DNA of 11,994 nt. It comes from Phoronis pallida. Lineage: Eukaryota > Phoronida > Phoronidae. The translations under genes and the position numbers were made by a program. The notes beneath the pieces were generated by a model that had not been told where the DNA came from, searched no databases, and worked only from the letters and a program-made list of their open reading frames with translations. This document shows positions 9,101 through 11,994 of this stretch, piece after piece. Each line of letters opens with the position of its first letter. Positions within the stretch are counted from its first letter, which is position 1. The DNA lies in contig JAOXYC010194909.1 of NCBI GenBank assembly GCA_028565715.1, forward strand, positions 1 through 11,994, in the 5' to 3' direction.

Positions 9101-11778
9101 TGAATCTCCAGTAGGTGTCGCCTGTATAGCTGATTCTGTGCAGTAGTATCCAGCATCGCACGTCCCGTTGGGTTCCGAGAGGCCGTGTTCAGCGCAGTAA
9201 TACCCTGGTGTGCAGGGGATCTTAGCAGCACTCCCCTCAGGACAGTAGTTCCCGGGATCACACCTCCCCCCCTGGGCAGCGTTGGTAGGCATTGCCATCT
9301 GAGAGCTAGCAGTGCAGTACCATCCAGGAGCACAGTCGCCAGTGGGCAGTGAGAGGCCTAGTGTGCCACAATACTTCCTGTAAAATAGTTTTGGATATTT
9401 TTTGTTAAACAATGAATTTTTAGGGAAACTTCAAATCATTATAGCATATACCCTATTTTAATAGGGTATATGCTAATAATGATTTAAAAATCTATTTCAG
9501 TCCTCAAAAATTATTCAACGTGTATCACACAACTAAATAATTAAAGCTAATGCTTTTAAAAGCAGTCCGAGTGCTAGTATTTAACCTTAGATTAATTTTT
9601 TTTAAAGAAAATTTGTTAGATATTATATCTGACAGTCAACATTAATAAAAATATTTCCAATCCAAAGCAATCAAAATGGACAGTTCTTCTTAAATCTAGC
9701 AATAACCTGATCAACCAAATAACTCGGTTTTAATTAAAAAATGAAAATCCTGATTTTTTAACTAACCCTGATGGACAAGGCTGACAGTCTGCCAGAGCAT
9801 TCTGCTGCGTGAGATTATTGAACGTTCCTAGTGGACATGGGTTGGCAACAGCTGTAAGCGTACTCTCTGGACACCAGTGACCAGTTGGACAAGCAAACGG
9901 CCATGATGTATTGACGGTACAGTAGAACCCTGCTGGGCAAGTCTTGCAGATGTATTGGGTCGTCTCATTTTGGTAGGTTCCAGCTGGGCAGGCGACGGGC
10001 TCGGATGAGCCGGTCGGGCATTTTGTACCTGAAAAAGTTCAACCAATTTGAGAAATATCTTACTTAACAGTGATGAGATTGAAATGTTGTAAGTAAGGTT
10101 TCGGGGATATCCAATAGGAATGCACGATGCTGTTGAGGTTTTAATTTTGTCTAATTGTTTCCTCTTAAGACAAACCTGATGCAACAACAATGCTACAACC
10201 AGAGCCCCATCTCAATAAAAGGTCTGATCGCACTCCATAACAATCTGGTATGGCAGTTCGTTCTGGTGACGTCACTCCACTAACGGTAATGTTAAACGTG
10301 GTTGCCTACTCTTAATTTTGCCCTCCGCAAAGACTTCAGTCTCATTAGGTCATTTTCATTGCGACAAAAATAAGGAATAGTTTTAGAACAGCGTACTTAA
10401 ATCTGGACTTACCGGTAGGACAGTAACTGCCAAACGTCTCATTGACTGGGGTTGGTGTGTTAGACCCTCCACTACAGTAGTACCCTTGTGTACAGTCAGG
10501 GCCCGTGGCTGTCATGTTATTGGTTGGACAATACTTCCCGACGTCACAATCTTTACACTCTGACAGTGCCTTCAACATACGGGAATCACTGTAATAGGAA
10601 AATAAGAGAGGTTAATACAGAACGCTAGAATATGAATGAAACCAACTGGAGATCCTTGTGCTCCGTAATCATTGACAGCATGCTCTTCAATCTATGAACA
10701 TTTGCAGTTCTATGTCATATTGGTTAGAATTAATACTTTAATGTTCATTTTAGGTTAAAAATAATTGGACCAGATAACTGAAAGTTGTTGAATGTTTTAT
10801 AAGAAACTAAATTGCATCTCTATGCCAAAGCAACAAAATACTAATAATAATATTTTTTTCAAGAAACCAACCATTACTTTATGGAGTAATGTTCAATTTA
10901 TGTTTTTTCCCAGTACAATTCCGAATTTTTGTGCCTTTTCAAATTTAACTTTTTTCACTAAAATTCTCTTTTCATTCTTCAATCTCATAGTCCAAGGCAA
11001 CAATGAAATAAAAAGTGTTTATTCCAAAAATATATCAATGACTCTTTGAATACATACGCATAGGTTCCAGCAGGACAAGGTGTAGGTCTAACAGAGCCTA
11101 GTGGGCAGTAGTTGCCTTTAGGACATTGGCCGTAAAACCAGTTGTCATCCTCGGCAGGCGTTGGCGTATTAGAACCAGACTCAGCAAAGTGACCCGCGGT
11201 GGTGTTACCAGTAGGTGCTGTCAAACCTGAGGAAAAGTTGAATAAATTCATTTGTTTTTAGTTCATGAAAGATTATTAAACTGTCATGTGATTCAAAATG
11301 GTATAGGCCTTTAAAAGCATTTTTTGTTTAAATATCAATCAAAGCCAGCATGACAATTTTAAGAACTTTTGTTTGGATCCATGAAATTTGGCAAACCATG
11401 GAAATTTTTGGCAGTATAATATCAGAAACTAAGCTGGTTAGAGATCCTCGAAACATACCAAAGTGGATTTTTCAAAGGAATAATCATATGAAATGGAATG
11501 GAATGTTCTGTGGAAATTCTGTAAGATTCTAGTCGCAGAATTTTCTTGGGTATGACCCCATGTTGGAGACATTTTGTGGTTAAAATACCTAAGTAACTAA
11601 AACTGATATCAACGCCCCCTACCTTCAGTTGCACAGTAAGCGCCGCCGTCGCAGAGTTGGCATTCACTAGCTGCCTTCAGTCCATCCCGAGCACCATACG
11701 TAGCAACATGGGGTAGTGCAGGACAGGGTTTAGGGTTCACCAGCGGGATGTTGACTGTACTGGCTTCACAGTAGGAAC
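1..11778 (-). CDS. Large cysteine-rich repeat protein gene, partial at both ends (18 exons)
   Basis: This entry spans the whole minus-strand gene; its exons are listed separately. Eighteen exons bounded by GT-AG introns join into one frame of 3627 nt without a stop, and the phase at every junction agrees. Most junctions are phase 1 and split the Gly codon of a C-x-x-G motif just before a Y/F-Y-C triplet. The product is rich in Cys, Gly, Pro, Thr and Tyr and consists of repeats of the form CPxGxYC...CPxGTY. This is the pattern of GCC2/GCC3 (ephrin-receptor-like) cysteine-rich repeats found in large extracellular proteins. Nearly every exon has an N-x-S/T sequon, which supports a secreted or surface location. 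No signal peptide, membrane span or other domain is visible, so the function (matrix, cuticle, mucus or receptor) cannot be assigned. The start lies beyond 11994 and the end beyond 1. Confidence 0.9.
118..507 (-). other. Intron e17-e18
   Basis: 390 bp, AT-rich, GTAGGT donor and cttgcag acceptor. No repeat, RNA gene or further exon was recognised. Confidence 0.8.
508..669 (-). CDS. Exon e17 of the cysteine-rich repeat protein (paralogue of e7)
   Basis: The exon is 162 nt (54 codons), phase 1-1. The acceptor is tttttctag and the donor GTAGGT. Six cysteines: GHYCPRGSSAPQRC, SCKDCPEGYYCDN, TDCPTG. It shares YQDE, YYCDN/FYCDN and the whole phrase MSPVVLYN with e7. One NNT sequon is present. Confidence 0.93.
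670..1050 (-). other. Intron e16-e17
   Basis: 381 bp, AT-rich, GTAGGT donor and ttttctag acceptor. Nothing else was recognised. Confidence 0.8.
1051..1290 (-). CDS. Exon e16 of the cysteine-rich repeat protein (paralogue of e6)
   Basis: The exon is 240 nt (80 codons), phase 1-1. The acceptor is ttttacag and the donor GTAGGT. Nine cysteines run ICPLGAYCPQGS, LCGSGYFLNST, DCIPCTPSYYCAGGG, LCDAGYYCEG, NCTLG. It has the same length and cysteine order as e6. Sequons are NST and NCT. Confidence 0.9.
1291..1646 (-). other. Intron e15-e16
   Basis: 356 bp, GTAACT donor and ttttacag acceptor. Nothing else was recognised. Confidence 0.8.
1647..1931 (-). CDS. Exon e15 of the cysteine-rich repeat protein (paralogue of e5)
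   Basis: The exon is 285 nt (95 codons), phase 1-1. The acceptor is tttttaaag and the donor GTAACT. Nine cysteines: GEYCEG, KCTEGYYCTG, RCSKGYYCPEGS, PCTPGHYCAEDG, ECDPGYYC. It corresponds to e5 along its length. Its 5' junction splits the Gly as G|GT, where e5 splits it as GG|G. Two NTT sequons are present. Confidence 0.9.
1932..2225 (-). other. Intron e14-e15
   Basis: 294 bp, GTTTGT donor and tttttaaag acceptor. AT-rich with no recognisable content. Confidence 0.8.
2226..2390 (-). CDS. Exon e14 of the cysteine-rich repeat protein (paralogue of the second part of e4)
   Basis: The exon is 165 nt (55 codons), phase 1-1. The acceptor is aatttcag and the donor GTTTGT. Six cysteines: GYYCGEE, TVCPTGYYCPNG, YPCPAGTYNS, ADCLNCPG. 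It matches the second part of e4, which carries the same six cysteines without an intervening intron. Sequons are NDT and NGT. A WWND patch is unusually tryptophan-rich. Confidence 0.9.
2391..2801 (-). other. Intron e13-e14
   Basis: 411 bp, GTGAGG donor and aatttcag acceptor. It holds a roughly 45-codon open stretch on the minus strand (about 2588-2729) rich in Glu and Ser. That stretch has no cysteines or start and is not needed, because e13 joins e14 in phase. Confidence 0.8.
2802..3041 (-). CDS. Exon e13 of the cysteine-rich repeat protein
   Basis: The exon is 240 nt (80 codons), phase 1-1. The acceptor is atttctag and the donor GTGAGG. Eight cysteines run DCAPGHWC, NETCYDY, GGICPVGHYCPGG, LVCSNGTYAD, SECKTCPQG. 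Its last 35 residues pair with the first part of e4 (HYCPGG...CSNGTY...CKTCPQG versus TKCPTG...CPAGTY...CKTCPAG). Sequons are NAS, NET and NGT. Confidence 0.9.
3263..3500 (-). CDS. Exon e12 of the cysteine-rich repeat protein
   Basis: The exon is 238 nt, phase 0 in and phase 1 out. The acceptor is gtccaatag and the donor GTAAGT. The acceptor's TAG would be an in-frame stop if the exon ran further, which fixes the start at GTC. It has eleven cysteines, the highest count: EACNLCPAGYFC, EICPCGYYCPAG, KACPRGTYSD, QCKPCPAGKYC, LCNPSG. It joins e11 as NNSA-VNYTHAEAC. The NYT sequon is its only one. Confidence 0.9.
3774..3797. repeat. Short inverted repeat in the lectin upstream region
   Basis: Two perfect 9-bp arms (AAGGGTTAT at 3774-3782 and its complement at 3789-3797) are separated by 6 bp. 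The left arm overlaps the first GATA-type site and recurs as a direct repeat at 3935. A paired transcription-factor site is one reading; chance is another. Confidence 0.4.
3779..4020. promoter_or_regulatory. Cluster of seven GATA-type sites upstream of the lectin
   Basis: WGATAR matches, on either strand, occur at 3779-3784 (TTATCT), 3854-3859, 3878-3883 (TGATAA), 3902-3907 (AGATAA), 3940-3945 (TTATCT), 3998-4003 (TGATAA) and 4015-4020 (TTATCA). Two of them sit in an identical 11-mer, AAGGGTTATCT, at 3774 and 3935. About one match per 350-500 bp would be expected by chance. The cluster ends 60 bp before the lectin ATG and probably marks its promoter. No clear TATA box at a normal distance was found. 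Confidence 0.5.
4080..4932 (+). CDS. Secreted C-type lectin-domain protein, two exons (4080-4626, 4799-4932), 3' end frameshifted
   Basis: Exon 1 and exon 2 are joined by a 172-nt GT-AG intron (donor GTAAAT, acceptor tattccag) in phase 1 within Gly183, giving 226 residues as written. Residues 1-20 form a signal peptide (MVMIAVVISTILFLSGNVWS). Residues 40-90 are a heptad-rich coiled coil, probably for oligomerisation. Residues 94-226 are a long-form C-type lectin domain: C94/C105 N-terminal pair, AEKVC122, WIGA at 156-159, GCDC at 194-197 and WLANYC at 213-218. The sugar/calcium triplets are not canonical: EPN/QPD is replaced by SPS near 185, and WND by WLA at 213. The frame then ends KYNFYL, where the family ends FICE; the latter lies one base out of frame. 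The start has a good context (aagaacATGG). The gene lies in an intron of the opposite-strand gene. It resembles perlucin-like invertebrate lectins, but the exact family is uncertain. Confidence 0.85.
4627..4798 (+). other. Intron of the lectin gene
   Basis: A 172-nt intron with GTAAAT donor and tttattccag acceptor preceded by a pyrimidine-rich tract (tctatcttcccttt). It splits a Gly codon after WRP in phase 1. Without splicing, exon 1 would run to a stop at about 4670 and lose the whole second half of the lectin fold. Confidence 0.85.
5020..5025 (+). promoter_or_regulatory. Possible polyadenylation signal of the lectin mRNA
   Basis: ATTAAA lies about 90 nt after the lectin stop and is followed by a T/GT-rich stretch (tatctggtttctactcagttttt). 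No AATAAA was found between the stop and 5260, so this is the best candidate for the 3' end. It lies within the intron of the opposite-strand gene. Confidence 0.4.
5268..5497 (-). CDS. Exon e11 of the cysteine-rich repeat protein
   Basis: The exon is 230 nt, phase 1 in and phase 0 out. The acceptor is tttaaattag and the donor GTAAGT. Eight cysteines: TECTQCSPGYYC, GQCGPGYYCPEG, TYCPVGHYCPGG, PCKNNSA. It carries four sequons (NTS, NST twice, NNS). It is the only exon here ending in phase 0, and the intron that follows contains the opposite-strand lectin gene. Confidence 0.9.
5498..5862 (-). other. Intron e10-e11
   Basis: 365 bp, GTTAGT donor and aaattag acceptor. It contains a T9 run and a small direct repeat of GGCATGAC near 5753-5773, nothing more. 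Confidence 0.8.
5863..6018 (-). CDS. Exon e10 of the cysteine-rich repeat protein
   Basis: The exon is 156 nt (52 codons), phase 1-1. The acceptor is tgttcacag and the donor GTTAGT. Six cysteines lie in GHYCQD, GLCYAGYYCPLGS, IICPEGSYC and APCPKG. It is the intact counterpart of the e2 region that lost two cysteines. One NGT sequon is present. It joins e11 as CPKG-TFSNTSG, which rebuilds a normal CPxGTF unit across the intron. Confidence 0.9.
6019..6593 (-). other. Intron e9-e10
   Basis: 575 bp, GTGAGT donor and gttcacag acceptor. It carries the 76-bp palindrome in its middle; the rest is AT-rich without recognisable content. Confidence 0.8.
6328..6403. repeat. 76-bp perfect snap-back palindrome
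   Basis: Two perfectly complementary 37-bp arms (6328-6364 and 6367-6403) are separated by only two bases (AA). Each arm also contains the 10-bp palindrome CTTTGCAAAG. It lies in the e9-e10 intron. No target-site duplication was seen around it. It may be a fold-back copy made by template switching, a small fold-back element, or an assembly artefact. Confidence 0.9.
6594..6772 (-). CDS. Exon e9 of the cysteine-rich repeat protein
   Basis: The exon is 179 nt, phase 2 in and phase 1 out. The acceptor is ttttttag directly before TTTCTACTG and the donor GTGAGT. The shifted acceptor fits the phase-2 end of e8: GG|T gives CPEG-FYC. Six cysteines lie in FYCRRK, NTCPPGHYCPLGTSEPEKCPPSTY and DQCTNCTAG. 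Two residues of basic character (RRK) after the first FYC are unusual for this protein. One NCT sequon is present. Confidence 0.88.
6773..7195 (-). other. Intron e8-e9
   Basis: 423 bp, GTAGGT donor and ttttttag acceptor, phase 2. No element recognised. Confidence 0.8.
7196..7364 (-). CDS. Exon e8 of the cysteine-rich repeat protein (paralogue of e18)
   Basis: The exon is 169 nt, phase 1 in and phase 2 out. The acceptor is ttttccag and the donor GTAGGT. It has six cysteines: YFCTAG, HPCPTGTFNN, SECTDCPGGYYCDE, KRCPEG. The start matches e18 (FYC...ATEFPCPRGTFNN versus YFC...ATQHPCPTGTFNN). The end codon is split GG|T into e9. One NLT sequon is present. The first 84 nt are nearly identical to 7419-7502. 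Confidence 0.9.
7419..7502 (-). CDS. Duplicated partial copy of e8 (e7b), possible cassette exon
   Basis: This 84-nt copy of the first part of e8 starts 138 bp upstream of it. It has the same acceptor (ttttccag before GTTATTTCTG) and 4 differences in 84 nt. Three codons differ, but only one residue changes: Thr becomes Asn in FNNLTG, which removes a sequon. A donor-like A|GTGAGA lets it end in phase 1, so it could splice in frame to e8 as a 28-codon cassette. The 54 nt between this donor and the e8 acceptor also has no stop and keeps the frame, so copy, spacer and e8 could be one 307-nt exon (7196-7502). Whether any of these forms is used cannot be told from DNA alone; it may equally be skipped. 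Confidence 0.55.
7658..7819 (-). CDS. Exon e7 of the cysteine-rich repeat protein (paralogue of e17)
   Basis: The exon is 162 nt (54 codons), phase 1-1. The acceptor is ttttacag and the donor GTGAGC. It has six cysteines, from GHYCPTGSHEPVRC through CKEC and GFYCDN to TYCPEG. The phrase MSPVVLYN is identical to one in e17 (508-669), which has the same length, phase and six-cysteine layout. This makes it the clearest of the paralogous exon pairs. One NAT sequon is present. It joins either e8 or the duplicated copy 7419-7502, because both start with the same codon and phase. Confidence 0.93.
7820..8139 (-). other. Intron e6-e7
   Basis: 320 bp, GTCAGT donor and ttttacag acceptor. It holds a tRNA A-box-like string near 7917-7932 without a matching B box; otherwise nothing. 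Confidence 0.75.
8140..8379 (-). CDS. Exon e6 of the cysteine-rich repeat protein (paralogue of e16)
   Basis: The exon is 240 nt (80 codons), phase 1-1. The acceptor is ctttcatag and the donor GTCAGT. Its nine cysteines run VCPAGQYC, TYCPPGTFLN, DCMNCTAAYYCAG, QCGANYYCPEG, YPCPQG. Length, phase and cysteine order match e16 (1051-1290), and the central AYYCAGYGN versus SYYCAGGGL is clearly shared. Sequons are NGT, NTT and NCT. Confidence 0.9.
8687..8712. repeat. Short hairpin, 10-bp arms
   Basis: ACAGACTGGC at 8687-8696 and its exact complement at 8703-8712 surround a 6-base loop. It lies immediately before the possible dispersed repeat at 8715-8816 and may be the end of that element. Confidence 0.4.
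8715..8816. repeat. Possible degenerate dispersed repeat, copy 1
   Basis: About 102 bp align by eye with 10238-10341. The shared blocks keep their order and spacing: TAACA, AGTT-CGTT, GTCACTCC, CCTACT, CCNCCGCAA and CAGTC. The aligned length is nearly equal (102 versus 104). This stretch is more GC-rich than the surrounding intron. No terminal repeats or coding sequence were recognised, so the class is unknown. Confidence 0.35.
9097..9377 (-). CDS. Exon e5 of the cysteine-rich repeat protein (paralogue of e15)
   Basis: The exon is 281 nt (93 whole codons), phase 2 in and phase 1 out. The acceptor is attttacag and the donor GTAAAT. Its nine cysteines lie in KYC, DCAPGWYC, RCDPGNYCPEGS, PCTPGYYCAEHG, TCDAGYYC. 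It aligns over its full length with e15, which also has nine cysteines in the same order (CPEGS...PCTPGxYCAE...CDxGYYC). The start codon is split GG|G, giving CPSG-KYC across the junction with e4. One NGT sequon is present. Confidence 0.9.
9378..9766 (-). other. Intron e4-e5
   Basis: 389 bp, phase 2, GTTAGT donor and attttacag acceptor. It carries the 53-bp palindrome near its 3' end. Confidence 0.8.
9433..9485. repeat. 53-bp near-perfect snap-back palindrome
   Basis: Arms 9433-9457 and 9460-9485 pair over 25 bases with one bulged base and a two-base loop (TT). It lies in the e4-e5 intron. The minimal spacer is the same design as the palindrome at 6328-6403, though the sequences are unrelated. 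Confidence 0.85.
9767..10028 (-). CDS. Exon e4 of the cysteine-rich repeat protein (fused equivalent of e13-end plus e14)
   Basis: The exon is 262 nt, phase 1 in and phase 2 out. The acceptor is ctttttcag and the donor GTTAGT. Its ten cysteines run TKCPTGSSEPVACPAGTY, ICKTCPAGFYC, ACPTGHWC, NPCPLGTFNN, DCQPCPSG. It equals the last part of e13 plus all of e14, with the same ten-cysteine order and shared phrases (CKTCP, GTY/F, ALADCQPCP versus ELADCLNCP). It has no intron where e13 and e14 are separated. Its 3' intron is phase 2, where the paralogous e14-e15 intron is phase 1. Sequons are NET, NTS and NLT. Confidence 0.9.
10029..10412 (-). other. Intron e3-e4
   Basis: 384 bp, GTAAGT donor and ctttttcag acceptor. 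It contains the second copy of the possible dispersed repeat. Confidence 0.8.
10238..10341. repeat. Possible degenerate dispersed repeat, copy 2
   Basis: This is the partner of 8715-8816, in the e3-e4 intron. GTCACTCC is the longest fully shared block. Because the copies sit in non-equivalent introns, they are more likely two insertions of one old element than a trace of the exon-block duplication. Confidence 0.35.
10413..10588 (-). CDS. Exon e3 of the cysteine-rich repeat protein
   Basis: The exon is 176 nt, phase 2 in and phase 1 out. The acceptor is cctattacag and the donor GTAAGT. It has six cysteines: SECKDCDVGKYCP, PDCTQGYYCSGGS, then GSYCPTG. Sequons are NMT and NET. The repeat SGGSNTPTP echoes ESGSNTPTP in e2, so the two exons hold related half-units. 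It joins e4 as CPTG-TKCPTGSS. Confidence 0.88.
10589..11057 (-). other. Intron e2-e3
   Basis: 469 bp, phase 2, GTATGT donor and tattacag acceptor. Very AT-rich, no recognisable content. Confidence 0.8.
11058..11226 (-). CDS. Exon e2 of the cysteine-rich repeat protein, with a lost cysteine pair
   Basis: The exon is 169 nt, phase 1 in and phase 2 out. The acceptor is ttttcctcag and the donor GTATGT. It has only three cysteines (GQCPKG, GNYCPLG, TPCPAG). The stretch GNTTAGHFAESGSNTPTP aligns with e10 LCYAGYYCPLGSNRPDP, with both cysteines replaced by Thr and Ala. A following acidic stretch (AEDDNW) is unlike its neighbours. The last codon is split GC|T, giving Ala, and joins e3 as GTYADSR. This restores the usual GTY-x-x spacing and confirms the junction. 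Confidence 0.85.
11227..11622 (-). other. Intron e1-e2
   Basis: 396 bp, GTAGGG donor and ttcctcag acceptor. Nothing recognised. Confidence 0.8.
11623..11778 (-). CDS. Exon e1 of the cysteine-rich repeat protein
   Basis: The exon is 156 nt (52 codons) and symmetric phase 1-1. The acceptor reads cgtcatag before GTTCCTACTG and the donor is GTAGGG. It has five cysteines: a SYCEAS start, NPKPCP, then SECQLC and GAYC. The unit is looser than later ones: CPALPHVATYG replaces the usual CPxGTY, and no N-glycosylation sequon is seen. It ends in ATEG and continues into e2 as EGLTAPTG. It is the first exon in the window, but its phase-1 acceptor shows that more exons lie upstream. Confidence 0.82.
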
Positions 11779-11842
11779 CTATGACGTGAAATGTATCAGA
11801 TCATGAACTATGGTTTCCTTGAAACTATCAACAACTTAGATT

Positions 11843-11994
11843 TATGGTATGGTATGGTATGGTATGGTATGGTATGGTATGGTATGGTATGGTATGGTAT
11901 GGTATGGTATGGTATGGTATGGTATGGTATGGTATGGTATGGTATGGTATGGTATGGTATGGTATGGTATGGTATGGTATGGTATGGTATGGTA
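11843..11994. repeat. (TATGG)n pentanucleotide microsatellite
   Basis: A perfect tandem array of about 30 copies of TATGG fills the last 152 bases without a single interruption and runs off the window. It lies in the intron upstream of e1. The lack of interruptions suggests it is young and length-variable. Confidence 0.97.

Noticed and set aside
8855-9103. Plus-strand open frame of 82 codons in the e5-e6 intron
   Set aside because: It has no domain, signal peptide or splice context and is of a length expected by chance; its end runs into e5.
11350-11532. Plus-strand open frame of 60 codons in the e1-e2 intron
   Set aside because: Short, no recognisable motif, no partner exons found.

Overview
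The window looks like animal nuclear DNA, probably from an invertebrate. A mollusc or other lophotrochozoan is my guess, based on gene style only. The DNA is AT-rich between exons, the coding parts are split by GT-AG introns, and a pentanucleotide microsatellite closes the right end. There are no bacterial operons, ribosome binding sites, rRNA genes or CRISPR arrays.

Main gene (minus strand, 11778 down to 1, open at both ends). Eighteen exons form one continuous reading frame of 3627 nt (1209 codons). Every splice junction is consistent in phase. The product is a long extracellular cysteine-rich repeat protein. It is built from units of the type C-P-x-G-x-Y-C followed by C-x-x-G-T-Y/F, with repeated aromatic-aromatic-Cys triplets and N-glycosylation sequons in almost every exon. 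This resembles the GCC2/GCC3 (ephrin-receptor-like) cysteine-rich repeat class. No signal peptide, transmembrane segment, kinase or other catalytic domain lies in the window. Exons are numbered e1 (11623-11778) to e18 (1-117) in transcription order.

The gene has grown by internal duplication. The block e4-e8 (about 10028 down to 7196) is paralogous exon by exon to e13(end)/e14-e18 (about 3041 down to 1). Exon lengths and cysteine counts match, but intron positions have shifted or disappeared. A much younger, partial duplication of e8 (7419-7502) sits just upstream of e8. It is fully in frame both as a cassette and as a read-through exon.

Nested gene (plus strand, 4080-4932). Inside the 1767-bp intron between e11 and e12, on the opposite strand, is a two-exon secreted C-type lectin: signal peptide, coiled-coil stalk, one C-type lectin domain. 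It lacks the usual sugar-binding triplets. One extra T in a T-run shifts its last codons, so the final conserved cysteine is missing from the frame as written. Just upstream, 3779-4020 holds seven WGATAR (GATA-factor) sites in 242 bp, the best regulatory signal in the window.

Introns also hold a 76-bp snap-back palindrome (6328-6403), a second imperfect one (9433-9485), a probable degenerate dispersed repeat pair (8715-8816 and 10238-10341), and a (TATGG)n array (11843-11994). The other introns show nothing recognisable.
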